Positions 12,301-27,300 of a stretch of 64,000 nt of DNA are shown here, piece after piece. The stretch covers positions 50,634,639 through 50,698,638 of the forward strand of contig CM069455.1 of the NCBI GenBank assembly GCA_035610835.1, in the 5' to 3' direction. The translations under genes were made by a program, and so were the position numbers. The notes beneath the pieces were generated by a model. The model was given only the letters and a program-made list of their open reading frames with translations, was not told where the DNA came from and ran no database searches. Position 1 is the stretch's first letter. The number at the start of each line of letters is the position of its first letter. The DNA comes from Ophiura sarsii. Taxonomy: Eukaryota; Echinodermata; Ophiuroidea; Amphilepidida; Ophiuridae.

Positions 12301-15300
12301 TAACTATACAAGTAACTATACAGGCTTCTAACTCTTAAAATATATATCCTACCTAAAAATATTAAATTATAAAGTTATTGAAAAATTTGTCTTCCTTAAT
12401 ATGAGATATTGCACGCTAGGATCGGGTGATTATTGAGGAAGTAGCACTCAAAAATGTAAGGAGAAGTAGGATTTTCATTTTCACATTTTTATTTTCTACA
12501 CGCGGGCCAAATCTACGGGTACCTTATCGATTACCGGTAGTGCAATTGGGCGATGCATGCGCATGTTGGACAGTCGGCCGCATTGTTCCGATTGATCAAT
12601 ACGCCACACACACGCTACCTGTCATTCTCTCCCCCGTGTTGAAATGTAAAATGTGAATTTGAAATTGTGACTTTACATTACATTTTGGATTGTCGCTTCT
12701 TAAATATTCAACCGATCCTAGCGTGCAATATCTCATATTGAAGAAGAAAAATTTCTCAACAACTTTATGATTTAATATTTCTAGGTAGGATATATATTTT
12801 TAGTGTTAAAAGTACATTTATTACCTGTATAGTTACTTTTTTTGATGACTGTAGGTTACGGGTATGTGCTGCTCTAAGATATTCGATTTTTGTTTGCGAA
12901 CAATCCCGAAACATGGGGTATGATTTGTGCTGGAAAACCCTAACATGGGTCCCAAATCAAATGAAAAGCCAAACATGGTTCCAAAAACACCCACAGTCAC
13001 ATCATTCATATTTGGAGGTAAAACACCCCTGCATGTCGGTCAGGATTGCCAATTTCTAGTTGCACACCCCTATTAAAGAATAATTTGAGTACCCCCCTCT
13101 CCGGGCAAATGAAGCAATTATCAATAACACATCAGTGATTGCTATTAAAATGTAAACTGCTCTCAAAAAGTATCGAAACACTTATAAATGATCCAATATA
13201 TAACGGCTCGAAAGGGTATGCATTAATCGAAGCAAATATCTAAGTGCATAATTTTGTTCTGCGTATTTTGACACCTCGATCGATGAGATACGATGTTGCG
13301 GAGCGGAGTTATTGTCATTTCAATGGTCGTGGGTCCAGTTTCGAAAGTGACACTCATCCCTATTGAAAAGCACGAATCTGATCATTCTAAACAGTAATGC
13401 AAACCTCTCTCTATAGGATGATTGTCACTTTTGAAACTGGACCCACGACCATTAAAATGACAATAACTCCGCTCTGCAACAAGGTATCTCATCGATCGAG
13501 GTGTCAAAATACGCAGAACAAAATTATGCATTTGGTTATTTGCTTCGATTAATGCATACCCCTTCGAGCCGTTATATATTGGGATCATTTATAAGTGTTT
13601 CGATACTTTTTGTGAGCAGTTTATATACAATCATTAAAATTATATAGTTATGTTAAAATATGTTCAAAATATCTATTTCCCTTTTGCGTCTGTTTTAGGT
13701 TTCGCCGGTGTTGTCGTTGTTTGGATCGGTTTGGATGATATTGCTGAGGAAAACACGTTCAGATGGGTGGACGGTACACCGGTAAGATACCATACTAGAG
13801 CATGAAGCTAGTAATATAAGGAGAAAGTTCTTGTTACGCAACCCTAATCATGCCATTGTACCATCAATTGCGCATACCTCTTGAGACGATGATAATCACC
13901 GCTAAAGTTGCCAGCCAATTTAATTGGATTTTCAATCCAGTAAATTCGTAATATATAATATATTGTGTGGCCTATTTTAAACATTATCATAATACTTTGT
14001 TCATTTTGAGAACGGAATGTACCAACAAACCTTGGTTTCTCTCCCCTAAACGCACACTCCGGTGCTTGGTTTTACACATTTTCAATATTAAAAACATGTA
14101 GTTATTTATCAAAATTAGTAGTGCTTTGAGATAAATAATATTTTCAATACAAGAAATGAGGTAAACACGCTAGCGTCGGACCATCAAGAGTGGGACTACT
14201 GCTTTGTCAATCTAGATTGATATTTCCGCGGTATCTTTGATTGGCAATTTAATACACGTTGTATCAATCATATGGTTCTAGCCTCTTTTGTCTAGTACCA
14301 CGGCGACTATTATCGTCCCATTGATGCTGGCAAGAAGTAACTCCTTTTGTATAGCTTCATGACTAAAGGTTCCCGGGGTGGGCACTTAGCACGAAAGCTA
14401 TACGGGGATATGCCGCAAACATGGATTGCATTTTCGGTTCTCCAGTAGTAGGGGAGAGCGGGGAGTGTACGCCCTATGGGCAGGTTCGCCAACCACGTGA
14501 TTCTCATCTTTGCGGCCACTGGTTGAATTTGGCGAACACACAATTGATACAGTAGTATGTTGCAAGCTTCCCACATTAATGTGACCGTAACATGTTTGTC
14601 AACTTATCATCCAAAAACCAGTTTTGCCTCGCAAAAGTGAATTTTCTTCCATTTTCCATATTGTTTTTTTTCCCCCAAAGATATTCGCAGAGAAGGTTTT
14701 AATGTAAATTATCATTAGGTAGGTATGGGATTGATTATGGATTTGATGCAGTTAACAACCCATCAATGTATGTGGGACATCTGTGGTATAGGTCAATGCA
14801 CTTATTGCGCTATATCATGGGGCACATACGCCCTATGATGATGGGGCAGGTTCGCCAATAGGGATTTATATAGTTATGATTTTGCATAATTAATTGTAAT
14901 TTTCCTCTAACAGGATAATTGTAATTATAAAAAAATAGTTATCAGGAATGGAGTAACACTAATTAGAGGAGAATACTTCAAAATGTGGTATTTCTTATTA
15001 CTTTTATATTCTGAACGATCCCTACATTTTATTTTGGAATAAAATAATGAAAAATAACAAATATATATTTATTGGATATTATGGTAATTTGTGTAGCCTA
15101 ATTCTGAGCCTAGGACGAACTTGCCCCGGCCTATGGGCAAACCTACCCCGGCGTCGGGCAAGTTCGCCTTTTTGAGACACCTGTATTTATCATTTACTCT
15201 TGCCTTTACAGTAAGGCCTAGAGTACTGAGATCAAGGTCGTATGTAGCCAAGATATCAATCTTTCACATAATATCAATAGGTCCATTCAATCTTTAAAAT

Positions 15301-18300
15301 TGGCGTCGCTAGACCTCTTCAAATGAAAATGGGGCGAACACTCTCCCCTATATCAATACACCGAGACGGAAGTGCACTTGGATATCTCCTCATCAGCAGT
15401 AGGTGGAAGTCTTCTATCAAGATAACTAAAACCCTGCGAGGTTAGATGTATAGATGGATATTAGTGAGCTCCTGAAGCAAGCTGATTCTGTAGCAGGGAT
15501 TATGCAAAAGCTGTGCAATACTGTGTGGGAGTCAAGAGTATGGCCAGAGGATTGGAAGAGATCAGTTTTCCTAACACTTCCAAAGAAAGGGGATGCTAGC
15601 GAATGTAAACATCATCGTACTATCTCTCTGATACCACATGCAAGCAAAATCCTGCTGCACATCATCAACGAACGTCTCAAACCTCATCTTGAACGTGAAC
15701 TTCCTGCTGAGCAAGCCGGTTTCCGGAAAGGCCGCGGCACAAGAGATCAGACAGCCAATGTACGTCACAATGGAAAAATGTTTTGAATTCCAGAGGGAGC
15801 TCTTAATGTGCTTTACAGACTACGCTAATGACTTTGATTGTGTGAGATATTCGGCATTATGGACAGCACTGCAAGAAATGGGAATCCCTTACCACCTCGT
15901 CCACCTAATTCGTAATCTGTATGATGGTCAAGCTGCTTGTGTTCGCACTGAGAAAGGAAATAGTGACTGGTTTGCTCTAGGTCAGGGAGTCCGTCAAGGG
16001 TGCATACTATAGGGAGCTTGCGATTTGGACGACGGACGCTTAATATGACACCTCGAGTCGTGTGCGCATGCGTCGACTTAGCAATCCGTCGGTCGTCCAA
16101 TTTCTGTGACCTGTCTTCGGCTGATTACTAGGGAGCTTTCGATTTGCACGACGGATGAATCTAGGACGGTTGGATGACACTTTGAGTCATGTGCGAATGC
16201 GTCAATGTTGTCAACCGTTGGTCCTCTAAATGCTACAACGCGTAAAGGGACTAACAACCGACGTGGCGACGACGGTAAAGTGTTGTGTTTTACCGTCGTA
16301 CAAGCGTCTGTCGCGCAAATCGAAAGCTTAAGATCACAGGTCCCAGAAATTGGACGACCGACGGATTGCTATGTCGACGCATGCGCACATGACTTGATGT
16401 GTCATCTTGTCATAGAATCGTCCGTCGTCCAAATCGAAAGCTCCCTAATGACCAGCACTCTTCAACCTTTATGCAGAGTCTATAATGAGACGTGCATTGG
16501 ATGATTGGCCAGGGGGGCTGTCAGTAGGTAGATACCAAATACACAATCTACGTTATGCAGATGACACCACCCTGTTTGCAACAAATATGGAAGAGATAGC
16601 GGAACTCCTGAAGAAATTCAAGGCGGAGAGTGAGCAACTTGGCCTACGTCTAAACGTCAGCAAGACAAAAACCATGTCCATAGGCACAGAAGGTGTTGGA
16701 GAGCCTCTCATAATTGATGATAATGAGGTGGAATCGGTCTCGAAATTCAACTTTCTTGGATCCCTGATTACCAAAGAGGGTGGTTGCAGCCAAGAGATTA
16801 GACACCGTTTAGCATTTTAGCAATGGTTAGATCAGCAATGATCAACCTAAGCAAGATCTAGGCTGACAGAGGAATAACCAGAGCAACAAAAATCAGGCTT
16901 GTCCAAGCCCTTGTATTTCCAATTGCCATGTATACATGTGAGACGTGGACCTTAACAAAAGCTGACAAAAACAGAATAGCTGCTTTCGAGATGTGGTGTT
17001 GGAGGCGTATGCTTCGTATCTTATGGACAATGAGAAGGACCAATGCCAGTATTATTGAAGAAATAGGGGTGTCTAAACGCCTTCCTAATGCCATCAACAC
17101 CATCAATGCTGAGCTACTTCGGCCATATCTCACGTCGCAAGGGTAACAACCTAGAGAAGATAATCATGCAAGGCATGATTGAAGGGAAGCATAAGAAAGG
17201 CAGACCTCGTTCCCGGTGGATTGACCAAATAAAATTGATTACTGGACACCCTCTCCGTGATTGTTACTCCTTTGCTGAAAATCGTTATTTGTGGCTTTGC
17301 ATCTGTAAGGTCACGAGCTGTCAGTCATGACAGGACCAAACCAACCAACCAACCAACCAACCAAGGGTGGTATTCCAACATATTTAAAACATTGTTTTAA
17401 TCAAGTTTGCTGGTTTTTTTTAGTAGAAACAACAATAATGGCAATGTTTAATGTTCATCTTGAATTCTGAAGTAAATTAATTAAAAAAAAAAAAATCGAC
17501 ATGATATTGTGTCCCTGTAAGCATAGTACAACTATAGTACTTGCAAAATAGATTAGAAACAAAATATACAGAAAACTGGTGAAGGGAACAAATAAGTTTT
17601 TAAGAGCTTTTTTAAGCACACTTGTAGATGATGATTGTCTAATACAGATAGGTAGCTTATTCCACTCTTTTGATGCACAAACTGTGAAAGTTCTATCGCC
17701 AGCTAGATAGTCATTAGAAGATTGGAGTGGTCTCTTTGGAACATATAATGAAAAACAATTTGACAAGTAGATTGTCCTTGGTTATGAAGACATTTATAAA
17801 CGCACAGAAGTAATTTAAAGATGATCCTTTGGCATAATTATTGGAATCCAATACAGTGATTTTAAAAGTGGTCCAGGCGAATGTTTTCGTTCGACTTCAA
17901 AAACAACACGTGCTGCTCAGTTTTGCAAACGTTGAAGGCGAATGATGTAAGTAGATGGTAGTAAAGAGAGAAGACCATTACACTAATCGAGACGTGAGAG
18001 TATCAATGAACATACAGCATGTTGACATGTAGGTTGATCGATATATTTTCTGATTCTGCCGATAGTTCGTATATGGAAAGTAACAGTGTTGCTGACATTT
18101 GTGATATGTGATGACATGGTCATTTGTGAATCAAAGAAGGCACCCACACTCCTTACGGTCTTCGCAGGTTGAATGTTTTCATTTCCAAAAGAAAGAGTAA
18201 TATTAGATGGCAGATCGTGTTTGTGACTGTATGTAGATGCGGCAATAAAGAACTCTTCTTTACTATCATTTATCTTTAATTTGCTTGCAGTCATCCAGTT

Positions 18301-21300
18301 CCTAATATCATACACTTTTGGAGTCGGACACATTATGATAATTTGCAATGTCACCAACTGGAAGGGTATGAACAGAATATCCAACAAGTCCGACTACAGA
18401 GCCTTGTGGCAAACCAGACTGCGAAATGATTGGATCTGAGAGTTTACCAGCTATAAACTTGGGTAGACCAATCAATTAGATAGGAACGAAACCAATTAAA
18501 TGCAGTTCCTTTGACACAAATTCGTTTAGAAAGACGTGAAATTAAAATGTGATCAATCGTGTCAAAGGCAGCTTATAGTCCAATAACACAAGAAGAACAG
18601 CTCTATTAGCATGTAGTGAAAACATAATGTCATTTTTTACTTTTATAAGTGCTGATTCAGTACTTTGCAGTGCTCTGTGTTTAGATTGGTCCGCAAGGTT
18701 GTTCAAATCCATATGTTCTGTGAGACGTAAACATGCGATCTTTTCAATTAATTTACAGACAAAAGTTATATTGGCCACAGGTCTGTAGTTCTGAAGCGTA
18801 TTTTGATCAAGAGTTTACTTTTTTAGTTTATCATCGCAGAATGAGCTCCTTTGGGAAAGACTCCGGTAGAAAGAGAGACATTTACAATATCAGCAAGCAC
18901 AGGAAGAAGTTGAGGCAGGTTGTCTTTGAGGTACCATGTTGATATAGAATCCAACCGACTGGTTTTACTTGGTGATGAATTGATGATTTTCAAAAGTTCA
19001 ATTTCATTAGTTGGTCTGAACACTTCAAGAGGAAGAATATTTACATGGGAAGAGTCACAAAAGTGATCAGGAATACTAACATTTTCATTGTCAAGTGCCT
19101 TTCTGATATTCACACTCTCATTGACAAAATATGAAGAGAATTGATTGGCGAGATCTATAGCAGAATCGTAGTATGGTAGATGCTGAATATTTTTGTTGAG
19201 AAGCGAGTTAATAGTGCGGTAGACATCTTTAGTTACTTTGTAACAGTATCGAACGATACTGGGTGTTTCAGTATTGGGCGATACTAGTACAGTCCAGAAT
19301 ATGGGACCTAAAGTACACTTTTCTCGATAAATGTCCCATCATAGGAAAACCTTACCAATGCATTCGCCAGGAATAAATGTAAATTTGCGAGAGGCAAACA
19401 GCTCAAATTATTATATATATAGCATTACAGTGACCATCGACAATTGGACGCTCAGCGGCCCACGCGGGTATGATGAAATAGGCAGCACACATGGATGGTC
19501 TGTAGTAGACATTTGCTAGATATTTGATCTAAATTTATATCGGTGTTTTTAGAACTTGGATTCATAAGATAAAAACGGGGAAAACTGGTGAGTAAAAATG
19601 GGAAAAGCTAGGCTCTGTAGGTCCCACACCACAAAATAAGTTCCCTATTGCTTTGTGTGGTTAAGAGGTCAAGTTCATGTAATTGTTTTACCCTTAGAGC
19701 AAACTGGTTCATTTAAATCATTGGTTTTAATTAAAAAGACGTCTTTTGCTTAAAAACAATCACTTTTGTTAACCTGCATTTTTTTCGCTACGGGCAAATT
19801 CGTACGACAGGCTGCATATTTTCTAAGATTCTAAGAAATCGTGTAAAATAATCCCAATCAAGAAAAAGCTAGAGATTTTGGGCCTAATGTGGAGGAAATA
19901 ACCTACAAATGCCAAATTATGAAACATTTAGGTACATTTACAGCACTTTTTACCCTTTTCTAGGACGTTCAATTTAGACTTATGTGTGTGTGTGGGGGGG
20001 GGGGGGGGGGGGGGGGATCTATCTTAATTTCAAACACTGCCGGGTATTGCCAGAATGCAAAATATAATTTTGTGGTGCGCCGATAGTGGACCATGTAGAC
20101 GTGTGGATCCATTCCGCTCGAGGGCAAGGGTGTTGGGCGCACTTACCACTTGCAAAAAATTAAGTTCCAGAATTTGACTTGACTGAAACATTTACGGTAT
20201 TGTGTCCTCCGATACAGGTGGATTTCACAAACTTCGGTAGACAACATTATGGAAACTGTATTATGTTGTCAAGTGGTGGCAGCTGGCAAGGTCGAGATTG
20301 TGAAATTGTTGGATATCCCATCTGTAAACGACGGAAAAGTAAGTCAATTGTATGGTCAACACCCTTGTTTTGGAACGCCCTCTATTTTTTATTTTGTACC
20401 TCTAAATTGAATGTTGTTGTCAAATCATATTTTTAAACAGCCCGGAAACTAAAATAACATTACAGAGCAATACGCTTGCTAATAACTTCAAAATCAAATA
20501 TGGAAAATAAGTTGTCACGCGGCTAACCCGACAGTTTAATTTCTGAGTACTTTTTCGTTCGTAAATATATAGAAATTCATGGTTTAACACGTATTTCCTG
20601 TTTTAATCGCACAATGTAAATAAGTGAACACATCCATATAGAATGCTTTATGATGAAAATACAAACATTGTAAAAATACCATTTCATAAATGAGCCATCA
20701 AAATTGTAACACGTGTTACCAACACGCGGTGTCCAGGAAATGTTCTAAAACGTCGATAAAGTTGGATTATTTATATTTTTTCTTGGCAAAAATATTATTA
20801 GATGAATCGATTTTCTTGCCATCTCCATATTACAGATATTTCCATAACAGATATTGACGAATGTGCTAAGAATACTGACGATTGCAATGCTGACGCGACA
20901 TGTATAAACACAGTAGGCAATTATACTTGTCAGTGTAATGATGGTTATGTCGGGGATGGTAGAACATGTTTGGGTAAGTGTAAGCATTGCTTACGTACTG
21001 CCTTTAGAAATGTTATTTCCCAAAATAATTTAGTTTCTATTGATGCCAGTCATGCCAGTTATAATTTCCCCCCACTGGTTAGGCCTTTTCATAAAAGAGT
21101 AAACAATATGATACATTCTAGAATTACATTTCACAGGTTGTTCACATTAAAAAAGGGAAGTCGAGTCGAGGGAAAGGACTAAATGGCATGTCTAATTGTT
21201 GCATTCATGTTGATATTTTCTTTAAGCTACTAGTATTTTGTAATAATTCTATTTTTTTGTACATGACTAAATTATCTGACCGGCTATGATGGTGATGATG

Positions 21301-24300
21301 ATGATATTGATGATGGTGATAATGATATTGATGATGACGATGACGACGATGACGATGATCTTCGTGGTCGTCATCGTTATCGTACTGTCGTCATCGTCTT
21401 TTGATTTTCATCGCCTTCTATGGATATATTTTCTTGCAATGTCCCAGAATGCAACGCGTGTTACCGACTTTAAATATTATTTTCCAGTGGTCTCACATTC
21501 ACAACCGTTAATCTTTTATGTTAGTATTATCACGGGGATCTAGTCTAAGTATTTCGTTTCTTTTTACTGAGAGAGTACAAAGAATACAAATGATTTTAAC
21601 CATGACATTGCCCATACATAATTTATAAACAAAGCAAATGTGAGGCTATCAATGGTTTTCGTTCTTTTAACATAATTATTTATATTGCTATGGTCCACTT
21701 CCATAATAGATGTTAATGAATGTTCTAAAAATACGGACAACTGCCATGCTGATGCAACATGTATCAATTCTGGTGGCAATTATACCTGTATTTGTATTGA
21801 TGGGTATAACGGGGATGGCAGGACATGTTTGGGTGAGTTAAGAATTCCTTTGCGTATGTTTTGTTCTAGAAATGCATTTCCTATGTAATTTGGTTTCAAT
21901 TGATGCCACTTTAAATTGTCCTCATACTAGATGACTCATAAAGAGCTTGTTTTAACATGTTTAAACATCAGTTTACCGTTTAAAATAAATGGTAAACACT
22001 CTGACAAATTCCAAAATACTGTTTCATAAATAAGCCATCAAAATTTGTAACGCGTGTTACCAAACGAGCTTTCCAGGAAACGTGCTAAAACGTCGATAAT
22101 AAAGTTTACCCAAGCGAGCGGAAATTGTAATTGTCGGCATTTTGCTGGGAACCCATGGTTACCAGTTAGCCATTCACGTTCCACTTCCGGGTGCCAACGA
22201 AAGCAGCCTTTGTTGGTTTTCTTGCTCATTCCATCTTGGTGCCTCTGCACCTCATTCGCATTTCAGTCTTCATACCAAGAGGATATCATTTAAATAATCC
22301 TACTTCAGTGTATTGTGCGCATCAGTTTCCGATGTCTAAGAGTAAAGTTGGATTATTTATCAATTTTCTTGGCAAAAATGTTAGGTCAATTTATTTTCTG
22401 GCTATCATTGACTTCCATAACAGATATTGACGAATGTGCTAAGAATACTGACGGTTGCAATGCTGACGCGACATGTATGAACACAGTAGGCAATTATACT
22501 TGTCAGTGTAATGATGGTTATGTCGGGGATGGTAGAACATGTTTGGGTAAGTGTAGACATTGCTTACGTATTGCCTTTAGAAATGTTATTTCCAAAATAA
22601 TTTGTTTTTATTGTTGCCAGTTATAATTTCTCCCCCACTAGAAAGGCTTTTCTTAAAATAGTTAACAATATGATACATTCCAAAATTACATTTCACAGGT
22701 TGTTCACATTAGAAAGGGGAGGTCGCGTCGAGGGAAAGGACTACATGTCATGTCTAATTGTTGCATTCATTTTGATATTTTGTCGTCATCGTTATCGTAC
22801 TGTCGTCATCGTCTTTTGATTTTCATCGCCTTCTATGGATATATTTTCTTGCAATGTCCCAGAATGCAACGCGTGTTACAGACTTTAAATATTATTTTCC
22901 AGTGGTCTCACATTCACAACCGTTAATCTTTTATGTTAGTATTATCACGGGGATCTAGTCTAAGTATTTCTTTTCTTTTTACTGAGAGAGTGAGAGAGTT
23001 TTTACTGAGCCTATGTTGGTTTTCTTGCTCATTCCATCTTGGTGCCTCTGCACCTCATTCGCATTTCAGTCTTCATACCAAGAGGATATCATTTAAATAA
23101 TCCTACTTCTGTGTATTGTGCGCATCAATTTCCGATGTCTAAGAGTAAAGTTGGATTATTTATCAATTTTCTTGGCAAAAATATTAGGTCAATTTATTTT
23201 CTGGCTATCATTGACTTCCATAACAGATATTGACGAATGTGCTAAGAATACTGACGGTTGCAATGCTGACGCGACATGTATAAACACAGTAGGCAATTAT
23301 ACTTGTCAGTGTAATGATGGTTATGTCGGGGATGGTAGAACATGTTTGGGTAAGTGTAGACATTGCTTACGTATTGCCTTTAGAAATGTTATTTCCAAAA
23401 TAATTTGTTTTTATTGTTGCCAGTTATAATTTCTCCCCCACTAGAAAGGCTTTTCTTAAAATAGTTAACAATATGATACATTCCAAAATTACATTTCACA
23501 GGTTGTTCACATTAGAAAGGGGAGGTCGCGTCGAGGGAAAGGACTAGATGTCATGTCTAATTGTTGCATTCATTTTGATATTTTGTCGTCATCGTTATCG
23601 TACTGTCGTCATCGTCTTTTGATTTTCATCGTCTTCTATGGATATATTTTCTTGCAATGTCCCAGAATGCAACGCGTGTTACAGACTTTAAATATTATTT
23701 TCCAGTGGTCTCACATTCACAACCGTTAATCTTTTATGTTAGTATTATCACGGGGATCTAGTCTAAGTATTTCGTTTCTTTTTACTGAGAGAGTACAAAG
23801 AATACAAATGATTTTAACCATGACATTGCCCATACATAATTTATAAACAAAGCAAATGTGAGGCTATCAATGGTTTTCGTTCTTTTAACATAATTATTTA
23901 TATTGCTATGGTCCACTTCCATAATAGATGTTAATGAATGTTCTAAAAATACGGACAACTGCCATGCTGATGCAACATGTATCAATTCTGGTGGCAATTA
24001 TACCTGTATTTGTATTGATGGGTATAACGGGGATGGCAGGACATGTTTGGGTGAGTTAAGAATTCCTTTGCGTATGTTTTGTTCTAGAAATGCATTTCCT
24101 ATGTAATTTGGTTTCAATTGATGCCACTTTAAATTGTCCTCATACTAGATGACTCATAAAGAGCATGTTTTAACATGTTTAAACATCAGTTTACCGTTTA
24201 AAATAAATGGTAAACACTCTGACAAATTCCAAAATACTGTTTCATAAATAAGCCATCAAAATTTGTAACGCGTGTTACCAAACGAGCTTTCCAGGAAACG

Positions 24301-27300
24301 TGCTAAAACGTCGATAATAAAGTTTACCCAAGCGAGCGGAAATTGTAATTGTCGGCATTTTGCTGGGAACCCATGGTTACCAGTTAGCCATTCACGTTCC
24401 ACTTCCGGGTGCCAACGAAAGCAGCCTTTGTTGGTTTTCTTGCTCATTCCATCTTGGTGCCTTTGCACCTCATTCGCATTTCAGTCTTCATACCAAGAGG
24501 ATATCATTTAAATAATCCTACTTCAGTGTATTGTGCGCATCAGTTTCCGATGTCTAAGAGTAAAGTTGGATTATTTATCAATTTTCTTGGCAAAAATGTT
24601 AGGTCAATTTATTTTCTGGCTATCATTGACTTCCATAACAGATATTGACGAATGTGCTAAGAATACTGACGGTTGCAATGCTGACGCGACATGTATGAAC
24701 ACAGTAGGCAATTATACTTGTCAGTGTAATGATGGTTATGTCGGGGATGGTAGAACATGTTTGGGTAAGTGTAGACATTGCTTACGTATTGCCTTTAGAA
24801 ATGTTATTTCCAAAATAATTTGTTTTTATTGTTGCCAGTTATAATTTCTCCCCCACTAGAAAGGCTTTTCTTAAAATAGTTAACAATATGATACATTCCA
24901 AAATTACATTTCACAGGTTGTTCACATTAGAAAGGGGAGGTCGCGTCGAGGGAAAGGACTACATGTCATGTCTAATTGTTGCATTCATTTTGATATTTTG
25001 TCGTCATCGTTATCGTACTGTCGTCATCGTCTTTTGATTTTCATCGCCTTCTATGGATATATTTTCTTGCAATGTCCCAGAATGCAACGCGTGTTACAGA
25101 CTTTAAATATTATTTTCCAGTGGTCTCACATTCACAACCGTTAATCTTTTATGTTAGTATTATCACGGGGATCTAGTCTAAGTATTTCTTTTCTTTTTAC
25201 TGAGAGAGTGAGAGAGTTTTTACTGAGCCTATGTTGGTTTTCTTGCTCATTCCATCTTGGTGCCTCTGCACCTCATTCGCATTTCAGTCTTCATACCAAG
25301 AGGATATCATTTAAATAATCCTACTTCTGTGTATTGTGCGCATCAATTTCCGATGTCTAAGAGTAAAGTTGGATTATTTATCAATTTTCTTGGCAAAAAT
25401 ATTAGGTCAATTTATTTTCTGGCTATCATTGACTTCCATAACAGATATTGACGAATGTGCTAAGAATACTGACGGTTGCAATGCTGACGCGACATGTATG
25501 AACACAGTAGGCAATTATACTTGTCAGTGTAATGATGGTTATGTCGGGGATGGTAGAACATGTTTGGGTAAGTGTAGACATTGCTTACGTATTGCCTTTA
25601 GAAATGTTATTTCCAAAATAATTTGTTTTTATTGTTGCCAGTTATAATTTCTCCCCCACTAGAAAGGCTTTTCTTAAAATAGTAAACAATATGATACATT
25701 CCAAAATTACATTTCACAGGTTGTTCACATTAGAAAGGGGAGGTCGCGTCGAGGGAAAGGACTAGATGTCATGTCTAATTGTTGCATTCATTTTGATATT
25801 TTGTCGTCATCGTTATCGTACTGTCGTCATCGTCTTTTGATTTTCATCGTCTTCTATGGATATATTTTCTTGCAATGTCCCAGAATGCAACGCGTGTTAC
25901 AGACTTTAAATATTATTTTCCAGTGGTCTCACATTCACAACCGTTAATCTTTTATGTTAGTATTATCACGGGGATCTAGTCTAAGTATTTCGTTTCTTTT
26001 TACTGAGAGAGTACAAAGAATACAAATGATTTTAACCATGACATTGCCCATACATAATTTATAAACAAAGCAAATGTGAGGCTATCAATGGTTTTCGTTC
26101 TTTTAACATAATTATTTATATTGCTATGGTCCACTTCCATAATAGATGTTAATGAATGTTCTAAAAATACGGACAACTGCCATGCTGATGCAACATGTAT
26201 CAATTCTGGTGGCAATTATACCTGTATTTGTATTGATGGGTATAACGGGGATGGCAGGACATGTTTGGGTGAGTTAAGAATTCCTTTGCGTATGTTTTGT
26301 TCTAGAAATGCATTTCCTATGTAATTTGGTTTCAATTGATGCCACTTTAAATTGTCCTCATACTAGATGACTCATAAAGAGCATGTTTTAACATGTTTAA
26401 ACATCAGTTTACCGTTTAAAATAAATGGTAAACACTCTGACAAATTCCAAAATACTGTTTCATAAATAAGCCATCAAAATTTGTAACGCGTGTTACCAAA
26501 CGAGCTTTCCAGGAAACGTGCTAAAACGTCGATAATAAAGTTTACCCAAGCGAGCGGAAATTGTAATTGTCGGCATTTTGCTGGGAACCCATGGTTACCA
26601 GTTAGCCATTCACGTTCCACTTCCGGGTGCCAACGAAAGCAGCCTTTGTTGGTTTTCTTGCTCATTCCATCTTGGTGCCTTTGCACCTCATTCGCATTTC
26701 AGTCTTCATACCAAGAGGATATCATTTAAATAATCCTACTTCAGTGTATTGTGCGCATCAGTTTCCGATGTCTAAGAGTAAAGTTGGATTATTTATCAAT
26801 TTTCTTGGCAAAAATGTTAGGTCAATTTATTTTCTGGCTATCATTGACTTCCATAACAGATATTGACGAATGTGCTAAGAATACTGACGGTTGCAATGCT
26901 GACGCGACATGTATGAACACAGTAGGCAATTATACTTGTCAGTGTAATGATGGTTATGTCGGGGATGGTAGAACATGTTTGGGTAAGTGTAGACATTGCT
27001 TACGTATTGCCTTTAGAAATGTTATTTCCAAAATAATTTGTTTTTATTGTTGCCAGTTATAATTTCTCCCCCACTAGAAAGGCTTTTCTTAAAATAGTTA
27101 ACAATATGATACATTCCAAAATTACATTTCACAGGTTGTTCACATTAGAAAGGGGAGGTCGCGTCGAGGGAAAGGACTACATGTCATGTCTAATTGTTGC
27201 ATTCATTTTGATATTTTGTCGTCATCGTTATCGTACTGTCGTCATCGTCTTTTGATTTTCATCGCCTTCTATGGATATATTTTCTTGCAATGTCCCAGAA

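Noticed and set aside
13382..13588. Minus-strand 68-codon frame
   Set aside because: It is one arm of a fold-back element.
16205..16504. 99-codon frame as a gene
   Set aside because: Lies mostly in the palindromic MITE that splits the RTE LINE.
22038..24511. Short frames starting MQRHQDGMSKKTNKGCF or MLPNELSRKRAKTS, recurring every 2218 bp
   Set aside because: Intronic sequence of the EGF array. They overlap each other on opposite strands and do not connect to exons.
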